DNA of 64,000 bases, taken from NCBI GenBank assembly GCA_040393065.1, contig JBEBUW010000003.1, positions 1 to 64,000 on the forward strand. The letters run 5' to 3'. The notes below the pieces were generated by a model, which worked only from the letters and a program-made list of their open reading frames with translations, did not search any database and had not been told where the DNA came from. The stretch comes from JACCWM01 sp040393065. Lineage in GTDB: Bacteria > Myxococcota_A > Bradymonadia > Bradymonadales > Bradymonadaceae. A program made the translations under genes and the position numbers. Shown one piece after another: positions 55,309-63,289 of the stretch. Positions within the stretch are counted from its first letter, which is position 1. The number at the start of each line of letters is the position of its first letter.

Positions 55309-55480
55309 GTCGAGTGGCGCGGATTGGCCAGAATTGGGCGATTTGGGGGAGTCGAGTGGCGCGGATTGGCCAGAATTGGGCGATTTGGGGGGGGCGAGTG
55401 GCGCGGATTGGCCAGAATTGGGCGATTTGGGGGAGTCGAGTGTCGCGGATTGGCCAGATTTGAGCGATTTGGGGGAGTCG
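55309..55480 (+). repeat. Perfect-period 42-bp tandem array, four units
   Basis: The word CGAGTG recurs at 55311, 55353 and 55395, with CGAG at 55437 and CGAA at 55479, exactly 42 bases apart each time. The unit reads GTCGAGTGGCGCGGATTGG then CCAGAATTGGGCGATTTGGG and is nearly identical in the first three copies. The fourth has drifted. An open frame (55262-55546) would give a 14-residue repeat 'SSGADWPELGDLGE', but it has no ribosome binding site and runs through a terminator. I call it DNA repeat. Confidence 0.9.
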
Positions 55481-55484
55481 AATG

Positions 55485-55518
55485 AAAAAAATCCCCCGGA
55501 TTTGGGGGATCCGGGGGA
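55485..55518 (-). terminator. Intrinsic terminator of the minus-strand gene at 55543
   Basis: The arms TCCCCCGGAT (55492-55501) and ATCCGGGGGA (55509-55518) pair perfectly around a 7-base loop. On the minus strand they run into seven T (the A run at 55485-55491). It lies 25 bases past the stop of the gene at 55543 and directly abuts the tandem array. Confidence 0.85.
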
Positions 55519-55542
55519 GTCGATGGGGATCTGGGTGGGGCG

Positions 55543-56373
55543 TTAGCTTTCGACGGTTTCCGTGGTGTCGGTTGTTTCGGTGTCGCCGGTTGGCGTTGGG
55601 ATTTCTTCGCCGCTGTCGGGGTCGATGTCGGCTACGATGGGCGTGCGTTTGCGGATCTGGGCGATGCGCTGGTTCTGGTCGATGAAGGTGGCCAGGTAGC
55701 GGGTGCGCATGTTGATGTCGTCGGGGCTCTGGGAGTTGTAGAAGCCGCAGACGCGGATGACGAGGGCGAGCATGAGTTCCTGGCCGATGTTGTCGGTGGC
55801 TTTGACTTCGTCCCAGGTGAGGTCGCGCCGGGTGATGGTGGTGACGCCTTTGCGGTACTCGGCGGTCAGGCTGGTTGCGCGTGCGACCAGGGTGGTGAGG
55901 GCGAGTTTATCGAGCCGGTCTTTCCAGTCGGAGTGCCAGCGAACCAGGTAGGCGTCGACGGTGGCGAGTTGGTCCTCGTAGGGGAGGCGCGTGATGGCGC
56001 CGGGTCCGTTGGGGAAGAATTCTTCGAGGAATGCCTGGCTGATATCGTACTGTTCGTCGCCGGGCAGCAGGCTGTAGACGTGGCCATCGGCGACGTTGAA
56101 GATGCCGACCAGGTTGCGGTCGAGCTGTTGGTCGATCTGGCGCAGATCGACGCGGGTGCCTTCTTTGATGGTGCGGGTTTTCTCCCACTTTCGCTGCATT
56201 TGCCAGACGTTCCGGTCAAACGCGATGGCCTCGGTGGCTTGCTGCGCAAGCTCGGTGTCTCCGACTTCGGTGGCTACGTCGAGTATCGTCTGTGCCGTGA
56301 CGATGCGACGGCCGGGGGAAAAGACATACGACGTGACGAACGACGAGAATTTTTCTGCAATGATTGCATTCAT
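55543..56373 (-). CDS. Soluble protein of unknown function
   Basis: 276 residues, all-helical in appearance, with no signal peptide or TM helix. 'IIAEKFSSFVTSYVFSPGRR' opens it and 'LVARATSLTAEYRKGVTTIT' and 'LMLALVIRVCGFYNSQSPDD' lie later. The last 30 residues are Thr/Glu/Asp-rich. I do not recognise it. ATG 56373 is preferred over ATG 56388 because GGAG lies about eight bases before it. It is single, with its own terminator on the left and the REP-like cluster on the right. Confidence 0.82.
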   Translation of the reverse strand: MNAIIAEKFSSFVTSYVFSPGRRIVTAQTILDVATEVGDTELAQQATEAIAFDRNVWQMQRKWEKTRTIKEGTRVDLRQIDQQLDRNLVGIFNVADGHVYSLLPGDEQYDISQAFLEEFFPNGPGAITRLPYEDQLATVDAYLVRWHSDWKDRLDKLALTTLVARATSLTAEYRKGVTTITRRDLTWDEVKATDNIGQELMLALVIRVCGFYNSQSPDDINMRTRYLATFIDQNQRIAQIRKRTPIVADIDPDSGEEIPTPTGDTETTDTTETVES

Positions 56374-56529
56374 AACGACGATCTCCATTCGGGAGGGGCC
56401 CCAGATCCGACGTAGGTATGGCCGAGTTAATTGGGAGATTTATGCATAGCAGTGGGTTTTTGGGGGGTCACGTGGGGTTGGCGGCGGGCGGTGTGGTGGT
56501 TGAGAGGGGGTTGGGCGGTTTGAGGCGGC

Positions 56530-56602
56530 CCCACCCCCGGTTTCACCGGGGGTTAGCACAGACGCTGCGCTGCGCACGGGTTTCACCCGGCTTCGCGGGT
56601 GG
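56530..56602 (-). repeat. REP-like two-hairpin element, GTGAAA flavour (copy 2)
   Basis: Read on the minus strand: CGCGAAGC, a hairpin around 'CGGGTGAAACCCG', 'TGCGCAGCG', a link, 'TAACCC', and a hairpin 'CCCGGTGAAACCGGG'. It has the same order of parts as 961-1034, but both hairpins carry GGTGAAACC in place of GTCAGC. Confidence 0.8.
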
Positions 56603-56630
56603 TTGAGAGGGGATTGGGTGGTGTGCGGCG

Positions 56631-56706
56631 GCTCTACCCGTCGGCTGACGCCGAGGGCTAAAACGATCTACGGCGCTCCGCTCAGGCTGATGCCTGGCTA
56701 CGCGGG
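56631..56706 (-). repeat. REP-like two-hairpin element, GTCAGC flavour (copy 3)
   Basis: Reverse-oriented relative of 961-1034. The second hairpin and its flank are identical to it over 31 bases, and the first half has diverged at about 10 positions. Confidence 0.85.
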
Positions 56707-56811
56707 AGGATGGGTGGCGTTGGGTGTGGTACCGTCTCAGAGATGGGAGCCGGGCGTGTGGTGGCGCGGGTTTGGGTGGTTTTTGGGGTGTGTGGGTAGA
56801 AATGTTTCAGG

Positions 56812-56884
56812 GCACCGCGGAGCCGGGTGAAACCCGTGCGGAGCGCGGTTGTTGTGCTAGCCCACGGTGAAACCGTGGGTGGGG
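56812..56884 (+). repeat. REP-like two-hairpin element, GTGAAA flavour (copy 4)
   Basis: Plus-strand copy: GCACCGCGGAGC, hairpin 'CGGGTGAAACCCG', TGCGGAGCG, a link, TAGCCC, and hairpin 'ACGGTGAAACCGT', ending GGGTGGGG. It is close to copy 2 and shares the frame words GCACCGCG and TGCGGAGCG with copy 1. A further GCGCTCCGC at 56890-56898 can pair with the internal GCGGAGCGC. Confidence 0.82.
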
Positions 56885-56902
56885 ACGTTGCGCTCCGCCC
56901 AA

Positions 56903-57874
56903 TTATGAGCCGCGGGATTCGTAGGCGAGGATGATTTTTTGGACCAGGGGGTGGCGGACGACGTCGGCGTCGGAGAAGTGGTTGATGCTGATGCCGGGGA
57001 TGTTTTGGAGGATTTCGAGTGCTTCGATGAGGCCGCTCATTTTGATGGAGGGGAGGTCGATCTGGGTGATGTCGCCGGTGATGATGGCTTTGGAGTTCTG
57101 GCCGATGCGGGTGAGGAACATTTTGAGTTGTGGGGAGGTGGCGTTCTGGGCTTCATCGAAGATGATGAAGGCGTCGTTGAGGGTTCGGCCGCGCATGAAG
57201 GCTAAGGGGGCGACTTCGATGATGCCGCGTTCGAGCATTTTTTCGACGCGGTCGAGTTCGACCATGTCGTGGAGGGCGTCGTAGAGGGGGCGCAGGTAGG
57301 GATTGACCTTTTCGGCTAAGTCGCCGGGCAAAAAGCCGAGTTTTTCGCCGGCTTCGACGGCGGGTCGGGTAAGGATGATGCGTTTGACGCGTTTTTCGAA
57401 GTAGGCGGACAGTGCCATGGCCATGGCGAGGTAGGTTTTGCCGGTGCCGGCGGGGCCGATTCCGAAGACGATGTCGTTGTGGCGGATGGCGTCGACGTAG
57501 AGTTTCTGGTTGATGCCTTTGGGGGTGATGTTTTTTGCGCCTTTGGAGGCAAAGATCTGGCTTGCGAAGATGTCGGACAGCGAGGTTTCGGGGCGTTCGG
57601 AGAGGATGGTGATGGCGCGGGTGATGTCGGCCCGGGAGAGGGGATGGCCTTTTTTGGCGAGGATGTAGAGTTGTGCCAGGACGAGTTTGGTGAGTTGTAC
57701 ATCGAGGGGATTGCCGGCGATGAGGAGTTCTTCGCCGCGGTTTCCGATTTCGACGTTGAGCGTGGTTTCGATGACTTTCAGGTGTTCATCGCGGTGTCCG
57801 TAGAGGTAGCGGGCGACTTCGTGTTCGTCGAAAAACAGGGATTCGGTAATGCTATCGCTCAAGGGGTTCCTCAT
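56903..57874 (-). CDS. PhoH-family ATPase
   Basis: A PhoH/YbeZ-type protein of 323 residues. An N-terminal KH-like part (about 30-75) precedes the ATPase with Walker A 'FGIGPAGTGKTYLAMAMALS', 'LTRPAVEAGEKLGFLPGD', the Walker B 'FIIFDEAQNAT' and 'ITGDITQIDLP'. In many bacteria ybeZ lies with ybeY and acts in RNA or ribosome processing. Here ybeY is absent. The gene instead overlaps by four bases (ATGA) with an anchored protein that itself overlaps a zinc-ribbon membrane protein, so a membrane-associated variant of the role is possible. Confidence 0.94.
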   Translation of the reverse strand: MRNPLSDSITESLFFDEHEVARYLYGHRDEHLKVIETTLNVEIGNRGEELLIAGNPLDVQLTKLVLAQLYILAKKGHPLSRADITRAITILSERPETSLSDIFASQIFASKGAKNITPKGINQKLYVDAIRHNDIVFGIGPAGTGKTYLAMAMALSAYFEKRVKRIILTRPAVEAGEKLGFLPGDLAEKVNPYLRPLYDALHDMVELDRVEKMLERGIIEVAPLAFMRGRTLNDAFIIFDEAQNATSPQLKMFLTRIGQNSKAIITGDITQIDLPSIKMSGLIEALEILQNIPGISINHFSDADVVRHPLVQKIILAYESRGS

Positions 57875-58335
57875 AGAGATGGATCGTGGATTTCATCGCC
57901 GTTTGCGTTGTTGTTGTCGTCGTCGGAGATGAATTCGAACTCGGGTTGGTTGGTGTCGATGAGGCTCAGTTCGTAGGATTGTTGGTAGCGTGCGTAGTGA
58001 TAACTGTTGCTAGCCAGGGGATAGTACAAATCAGAGGGAAGTAACAATCCCGCATCGACGAGTTCTTCGAGACGTGCGGGGTAGCGTTCGTGGATGACTT
58101 CGAAGGTTTCCAGGGTCGTGGCAATGCGTTTGAGCTGTGCCTGAACGATGTGGGTGTGCGCGGCCGGGGGTGTGTTGGAGGTGTTACCGGGCACAAAAAA
58201 GCTGGATTTGCTGAAGGTCAAATAGGACCAGACGCCGACGCCGAGCAGTAGCAGGAGGATGAATACGGTGATGGCGTGGTGGAAAACGATGACGCTCAGG
58301 CTTGTGGCTTTGCGTTTGTCGGGCTGTTTGCTCAT
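57871..58335 (-). CDS. Anchored pseudopilin-like protein
   Basis: 154 residues. A charged N-terminus and one TM helix ('AITVFILLLLLGVGVWSYLT', about 21-40) are followed by an extracytoplasmic domain. 'KRIATTLETFEVIHERYPAR' with 'LEELVDAGLLLPSD' resembles the C-terminal part of GspG-type pseudopilins, but the prepilin peptidase site is missing, so it is not a processed pilin. It overlaps phoH and the upstream gene by four bases each. Confidence 0.75.
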   Translation of the reverse strand: MSKQPDKRKATSLSVIVFHHAITVFILLLLLGVGVWSYLTFSKSSFFVPGNTSNTPPAAHTHIVQAQLKRIATTLETFEVIHERYPARLEELVDAGLLLPSDLYYPLASNSYHYARYQQSYELSLIDTNQPEFEFISDDDNNNANGDEIHDPSL

Positions 58336-60419
58336 TGTGGGTGCCTCGCGTCGGGAGATACCGGGTAGGTCGGGGCGATATCGCGCAGGGTGCCGCTCAG
58401 GCCAATGGCGATGCAGATTCCGAGTGCGATCCAGGCGAGTGTGCGCTGGCCGATCCAGTTGTTGGTGAAAAGCTCAAAGGGTGGGCGCCAGATGCCCATG
58501 GGTTGCCAGATGGCGAGCGCCGCGAGCAGGAGAATGGCGGTGGTGGTGAAGCCGAGGATTGCGTGTCCGGCCAGGGTGTGTCCGCTTCCGGGTAAAATCA
58601 GGGAGAAGGTGCGGCGCAGCAGGGCTTGCGTGCGGTGGCGGCGTCCGAGCACGGTTTCGTTGTGGATGCGTGCCTGGTATTCGAGGGTGGAGCCGGACTG
58701 GAAGGTGCGAAAACAGGGCAGGCAGAAGTGGTGGCCGCCCATTTTGGTGGAGTCGGTGGGGTCGCGTGCCTGTCCGCAGCGCGGGCAGGGCGTGCTGATG
58801 CGTTGCATGCGTCGAAAGGGCGCGCAGCTGATCAGAAGGAGGATGCCCAGACCGCCAAAAATGGGGCTGGCGCCGAGCGGGATTCGTTCGCCGGCCAGGG
58901 AGGTCCAGATGGGCTGGATGATGGAGAGGTCTGTGAGTTTCTGGGCGGTGTGGTAGGTCCAGAAGTGGGGCAGAGGCAGGGGCGGCGCCATCAAGAAGCT
59001 GTTGACGTCGCGGCGTTCGCGTTCGACGTAATCGGTGACGGTCTGGAGATCGCGGCTGGCGGCTTCGGTGAGTGCGCGTTCGGCGGCGTCTTTCTGGTCG
59101 GTGATCTGGGCAATACGCATTTTGTTGAAAGTGGGCGCGGCGCTTTCGGGCAGGGCCGTGCGTGCCTGGTCGAGCAGGGGTGTGGCTGCTTGCGGATTGC
59201 CGGTGGCGATCAGCATCGCGGCGTGGAGGTTGTCTACGTAGCCTTGCATGAAGGACGGCCAACCGGCGCGGTTGGCGAGCATGGGGATGAGTTCCTGGTA
59301 GCGCGCGGTGTCGCCGGTTCGGTAGACGGCCAGGGCGTAGGTGTATTGCAGGAGGGGGCTGGTTTCCAGGGATTGGAGGTCGGATTTGAGTTGTGCGATG
59401 CAGTCGGCGTCGCAATGGAAATACTGGGCGTGCATGAGTTTTTGGGCCTGGCTGTCCGGGAAGGAAATCATGTGTTGGACGTGGGTGTCGAGGGTCGGCA
59501 GCATGATGAGCACGGCGCAGATGAGGGCGGAGATGATGCGTTCGTTGATTTGCTGGAAAATGGTCAGCAGGCCGAAAAGGATGAGCAGCGAGAGAAGAGG
59601 AGAGCGTAGCAGCAGGCCGGGCACGACGACGAGTGCGATGGTCAGGATGACGCTCTGGTTGCTGGAAAATCCGTGGGGAAGCAGGCGTGTGGCGTCGTAG
59701 GCCAGGATGCCGAAGTAGCGCATGAGCTGGCAGAAGAGAAAGGCAAAGGATGCGCCGAGAAAGGCAACGAGGGCCAGGACGATGAATTTGAGTTCCCAGG
59801 CAAGGCGCGTGTCGAGCGATTGCAGGCCTGTTTGGATGCCCCGGACGTAGGCGCCGATCATGGAGGGGAGCTCGGTGATTTGATTGCGGTAGAGATAGGA
59901 TGCGTAACCGAGTTCTGCGTAGGGCAGATTGGGGGCCAGGCGATGAGCTTCGCGGTACATCTGGGCGACAGTGGTCGGGTCGGCGCCGTTTTGTTCGGCT
60001 TCTTTGGCGATGGCAAGGACGGCCATTGCGTAGACGGGCAGATTGTAGTGGCCGAGGCTTAAGGCGTCGTGTCGAAAGGCAGTGAGTTCGCTGGTTCCGG
60101 GCTGGCCCTGGGTAGCGACGCGTTTCCACAGGCGCCAGTGCACTTCCATGTTGACGGGGGTGACGGAAGTGGGCTGGATCGGGTTTTCATCGACGCTGCG
60201 GGTGGAGCTGCCGACTTTTTTGATCATTTCTTTCATCCGGGCGTCGATGTCGTCGGGCTGCGAAGAAACGCTTGCCGAAATGTCGGGCGCGGAATTTTGC
60301 GCGTGTGCTGATGAAGCGGGCCAGAGTACGCCTAGAAAAAACGCGGTCGCCAGTGCAGCGGTCAGCCACCATCGGAGTGCCTGGCCGGGATGGGCGTAGG
60401 AAGTGTGACAGGGTGCCAT
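58332..60419 (-). CDS. Polytopic membrane protein with zinc ribbon and TPR-like region
   Basis: 695 residues from ATG 60419. The signal peptide ends about residue 40 (ASSAHA). TM helices lie at about 213-233, 256-288 (one or two) and 295-310. A helical TPR-like stretch follows (about 340-460), then a TM at 518-534. A zinc ribbon with Cys545, Cys548, Cys566 and Cys569 is in 'CPRCGQARDP' and 'CLPCFRTF'. Two last TMs lie at about 622-640 and 660-676. I know no family with this whole layout. It overlaps the next gene by four bases (ATGA), giving a three-gene operon ending in phoH. An upstream extension to 60641 has no signal peptide. Confidence 0.82.
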   Translation of the reverse strand: MAPCHTSYAHPGQALRWWLTAALATAFFLGVLWPASSAHAQNSAPDISASVSSQPDDIDARMKEMIKKVGSSTRSVDENPIQPTSVTPVNMEVHWRLWKRVATQGQPGTSELTAFRHDALSLGHYNLPVYAMAVLAIAKEAEQNGADPTTVAQMYREAHRLAPNLPYAELGYASYLYRNQITELPSMIGAYVRGIQTGLQSLDTRLAWELKFIVLALVAFLGASFAFLFCQLMRYFGILAYDATRLLPHGFSSNQSVILTIALVVVPGLLLRSPLLSLLILFGLLTIFQQINERIISALICAVLIMLPTLDTHVQHMISFPDSQAQKLMHAQYFHCDADCIAQLKSDLQSLETSPLLQYTYALAVYRTGDTARYQELIPMLANRAGWPSFMQGYVDNLHAAMLIATGNPQAATPLLDQARTALPESAAPTFNKMRIAQITDQKDAAERALTEAASRDLQTVTDYVERERRDVNSFLMAPPLPLPHFWTYHTAQKLTDLSIIQPIWTSLAGERIPLGASPIFGGLGILLLISCAPFRRMQRISTPCPRCGQARDPTDSTKMGGHHFCLPCFRTFQSGSTLEYQARIHNETVLGRRHRTQALLRRTFSLILPGSGHTLAGHAILGFTTTAILLLAALAIWQPMGIWRPPFELFTNNWIGQRTLAWIALGICIAIGLSGTLRDIAPTYPVSPDARHPQ

Positions 60420-60547
60420 ACGATTTATGCTCAAAGAGAGTGCGCCGCGCCTGTAAAGCAGAAAATCGAATCGCAGAACATCGGATCGATGCCGCGCATG
60501 ATCTGGGCGAATGAGCGGGCGATGCTGGTTTCTTAAGGGGTGAATTT

Positions 60548-60599
60548 CCCAGTTTTCATTGTTAGCGTTAGAAAGAGATTGGGACAACAGAAAACTGGG
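60548..60599. repeat. 10-bp inverted repeat with long loop
   Basis: CCCAGTTTTC (60548-60557) and GAAAACTGGG (60590-60599) are perfectly complementary, 32 bases apart. It could be an operator with two half-sites or an RNA hairpin in the leader of the phoH operon. Confidence 0.5.
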
Positions 60600-60710
60600 G
60601 GACTTCCTTAGCATCGGGGAGGATTTTCTGGCAAAGAGCATGTTGCCGGCGTGTTTGTGCGGGCCGGGAGCGGGCGGATGATGAGGCGATTTCTCAGCGA
60701 GTGATCGTGA

Positions 60711-60739
60711 TTGCTATGTGTGGGGCAGATTTCTATAGT
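60711..60739 (+). promoter_or_regulatory. Predicted sigma70 promoter for the lipoprotein at 60820
   Basis: TTGCTA (60711-60716), a 17-base spacer and TATAGT (60734-60739) end 80 bases before the start codon. The -10 box is good and the -35 box is moderate. Confidence 0.45.
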
Positions 60740-60819
60740 AGGGCGCGCGTAGAAAGGGCGATTTTGGATTCGTTCTGTTTGCATGGATCAGAAGATAAAT
60801 CAGTTTGGAGCAGGATATT

Positions 60820-62421
60820 ATGAGGAAGATGAGGTGGGCAGGGCCACTGATGGTTTTGTTGCTGTCGGCAGCGCTCGGAGCTTGTTCGGATGATAGTGAC
60901 AAAAATAACGCTGCGGGCTGCACGGAAAACAGTGATTGTGCAGAGGGTCAGATTTGTCGGGCTGAGCAGTGTGTGGATCCGTCGGGCGAAGATGATGTGG
61001 ATGATGGCACGGATGATACGGGTGAAAAGCCGATTGAGCCTGAGGATTATGCGGTTTCGTATTATCTGGAGCGAACGACGGTGACTCCGAAAGTGTATGA
61101 GCTGCGGCTTTTGCACGGCGATCAGGACTTCAAGTTGCACCCGGACGATGTGAGCTGCAGCCCGCCGGCGAACTGTCTGGTTTCGCAGGATCTGAAGCAT
61201 TTTATCTATACGCGTGAGAACGCGGAGATTGCCGGCGCAAGTGATGTGTATGTGGTTCCTCTGACGTCGGATTATGCGTTTGATGGCGAGGGGGAGCTGG
61301 TTGTTTCTGGAGTTCGTGGGCTGCGCATGGTGGGCAGTCTGTTGACGTATAGCCGCGAAGTTGGCGGCGTACTGAAGGCGTACTATCGCGAGCTGGGCAG
61401 AGATATGGAGCATCTGGTGGGAGATGTGGGCGGCTCTGGCGCACCGGAAGCGAGCTGGCATATCGATGCGGATCTGAACAAGGTTGCGATTTTTGTGCAC
61501 AACTTGCAGACGATGGATGTGTACATCGGTGAACTCGGGCAGGCGATTACGAACAAGGTTTTCACGGTCAATGCTGAGAACTTCCAGGAAGTCAGTGGGA
61601 GTTATTTTGGAGGAGCAGTGCCGGCCGCGTTTTCGCCAGATGGCAAATATCTGTCGTTTTTGACGGTTGCTCCCAATGACTACAACCTTTGCACGGCTCC
61701 TGGTAACGATAGTGCGCCGGAGTGCACCGGACCGGGGCAGCGCTGCGGTCGATTCCAGCGTTGCACGGCGATGGAAGTTACCTTGCATTTCATCGAGCTT
61801 GAGCGGCAGGGCGAGCTGGATAAGGAATGCTTGAGCATGGACGCGTGCGGTGATGTGCATGTTTGTGATGTTCCCTCGGATACGGCGTTTGATCAGGCGC
61901 GCTGCGTGCCGGGTCGCACGGTTGTGGGACTTCCCAGGACGCCGCATCAGGGCAGTCCGCTGCAGAGTGGTTGCGCGCTGACGGAAGGAAATCCGGCGTA
62001 TCAGTACACGGATCTTCGCGGGCCGCTGTCGTTTGGTGAGAACGGCAAACTGTATGCCGTGGCGGGCCGTGATTGTGGTGCTTTCAACATCGAGCAGACT
62101 GCGATTGTGGCGATTGATCCGGTAACCAAGGCGTATGAAACGGTCTGGGGCGATTTCGGACAGGATTATAACGACGGGCTTTGCTACAACGGGGAAACGC
62201 GCAGCGTCGATGTGGAGAATTGCGTGGTTCGTGTGAACAGCGCGGTTTTGTCGCCGGGTGGAAATGATCTGGTGTTTCTGGCGACGAATCCCAATGTGAC
62301 GGATCCGGGGCTTGCCAAAGAAGTGCAGGATATCTGGCGTGTGCGTCGCGATGGCGCCGGGCATGAATGGATTGGCGGGCACTCGGATTTTACGACGGTG
62401 CGTTCGTTCCAGGTCCATTGA
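60820..62421 (+). CDS. Cys-rich lipoprotein with propeller-like domain
   Basis: 533 residues. The signal peptide ends in LGAC (Cys22). Next comes a Cys motif of spacing C-x5-C-x5-C-x4-C (Cys34, 40, 46, 51) and an Asp-rich linker. The main domain has repeats such as 'AAFSPDGKYLSFLTV' and 'SAVLSPGGNDLVFLA' that recall TolB-type beta-propellers, broken by a Cys-rich insert ('CTAPGNDSAPECTGPGQRC'). Its role is unknown; a surface-binding function is inferred. ATG 60820 is preferred over TTG 60805. A terminator follows. Confidence 0.84.
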   Translation: MRKMRWAGPLMVLLLSAALGACSDDSDKNNAAGCTENSDCAEGQICRAEQCVDPSGEDDVDDGTDDTGEKPIEPEDYAVSYYLERTTVTPKVYELRLLHGDQDFKLHPDDVSCSPPANCLVSQDLKHFIYTRENAEIAGASDVYVVPLTSDYAFDGEGELVVSGVRGLRMVGSLLTYSREVGGVLKAYYRELGRDMEHLVGDVGGSGAPEASWHIDADLNKVAIFVHNLQTMDVYIGELGQAITNKVFTVNAENFQEVSGSYFGGAVPAAFSPDGKYLSFLTVAPNDYNLCTAPGNDSAPECTGPGQRCGRFQRCTAMEVTLHFIELERQGELDKECLSMDACGDVHVCDVPSDTAFDQARCVPGRTVVGLPRTPHQGSPLQSGCALTEGNPAYQYTDLRGPLSFGENGKLYAVAGRDCGAFNIEQTAIVAIDPVTKAYETVWGDFGQDYNDGLCYNGETRSVDVENCVVRVNSAVLSPGGNDLVFLATNPNVTDPGLAKEVQDIWRVRRDGAGHEWIGGHSDFTTVRSFQVH

Positions 62422-62489
62422 TGGTTGGAAGGATGTGAAGTGAGCTCGGCCCGTGCGACTACGGGTCGATGGATTTCATCGAAAAATGC

Positions 62490-62528
62490 AAACAGCCTCG
62501 CCGCGTTGAACGCAGCGAGGCTGTTTTG
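62490..62528. terminator. Bidirectional intrinsic terminator
   Basis: The arms AAACAGCCTCG (62490-62500) and CGAGGCTGTTT (62516-62526) pair perfectly around 15 bases, with T-rich and A-rich flanks. It separates the convergent lipoprotein and response-regulator genes. Confidence 0.82.
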
Positions 62529-62559
62529 TTTTCTGGCGTGGGGAACGGTTGGGGAGGGG

Positions 62560-62943
62560 TTAGACGGCCTTTTCAAGGAAGGCGTTCATTTTGCCGAGCA
62601 GGCGTTGCATGTCGATTGGTTTGGTATCGAAATCGTCGCAGCCGCAGGCCAGGGCTTCGTCGCGATCGCTGGCGATGGCGTGAGCGGTCAGGGCGATGAC
62701 AGGAATGGCCTGGGTGTTGGGATCGGCCTTGAGGCGTCGGGTTGCTTCCCAGCCATCGAGAATGGGAAGGCTTAAGTCCATCAAAATCAGGGAGGGCTTT
62801 TCGCTGTTGGCCAGCTCAATGGCTTCCTGACCGTTGACGGCGACGACGACTTCGAAGCCGGTGCGCTGGAGGCGCCTGGCGAGCATGTCGCGATTCATTT
62901 CATTGTCTTCAACCAAAAGGATTTTCTGCATATCGGTACTCAT
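62560..62943 (-). CDS. Single-domain response regulator (CheY/DivK-like)
   Basis: 127 residues, receiver domain only. The acidic pocket is in 'LLVEDNEMNRDMLARRLQRT' (Glu12-Asp13), the phosphoacceptor is Asp56 in 'LILMDLSLPILDGWEA', and the switch residues are Thr in 'IALTAHAIASD' and Lys in 'DTKPIDMQRL'. With no output domain it must act by docking. ATG 62943 or 62931 may be the start; neither has a clear ribosome binding site. It is divergent from a histidine kinase at 63290 that is its obvious candidate partner. Confidence 0.93.
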   Translation of the reverse strand: MSTDMQKILLVEDNEMNRDMLARRLQRTGFEVVVAVNGQEAIELANSEKPSLILMDLSLPILDGWEATRRLKADPNTQAIPVIALTAHAIASDRDEALACGCDDFDTKPIDMQRLLGKMNAFLEKAV

Positions 62944-63289
62944 TACGAATCGGTTCGATGAGGCGTGGTGATCTCGGGTTATTGTTGATTGGTCAAAAAA
63001 ATCCGTATCGGGGCGTAGGCTGCCTTGAATTTGCGGATTCCGCAACCTGCTTCGATAGCAAATCGCATAGAGTCGGGAATAATGTGCTAGTTATCGTTGC
63101 GTAAGCTGAATAAGTGGGGCAAGGTGAAAGGTAGAAAAACCCCTGAAACATCCGCGTCACCTGAAAAGTAGTAAGAAAAAATTTCATGGAAACTTTGGCT
63201 ATCGTTGCGTCCGCTACGTGGCTGGAGCTTCATTGCTTTGTATTTTTTGGCTTTTGAGAAATTTTTGTCTGGCAAGGAAATTGGGTTCC
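62944..63289. other. Divergent regulatory region, 346 bp
   Basis: Lies between the response regulator (minus) and the histidine kinase (plus), so it should hold both promoters. I cannot assign -35/-10 pairs with confidence and see no repeats or genes. Confidence 0.5.

Larger units (their letters stand above)
56374..56902. other. REP-like element cluster between two minus-strand genes
   Basis: 529 bases holding three copies of the two-hairpin element (next entries) separated by G-rich, T-poor filler. Open frames here (56418-56606, 56603-56830) are made of repeat sequence and I leave them out. No promoter for the gene at 56373 is obvious. Confidence 0.75.
60420..60819. other. Divergent intergenic region, 400 bp
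   Basis: This lies between the zinc-ribbon gene (minus) and the lipoprotein at 60820 (plus). It holds a sigma70-like promoter (60711-60739) for the lipoprotein and an inverted repeat (60548-60557 with 60590-60599). No gene is visible. Confidence 0.6.

Noticed and set aside
55309..55480. CRISPR array
   Set aside because: Units are head-to-tail with no unique spacers, and no cas gene is in the window. It is a plain tandem repeat.
56418..56830. Two small plus-strand frames between the gene at 56373 and phoH
   Set aside because: They consist of REP-like element sequence read through; no start signals.
57871..58335. Type II secretion pseudopilin
   Set aside because: The C-terminal part resembles GspG, but the N-terminal prepilin cleavage motif is missing and no secretion genes are nearby.
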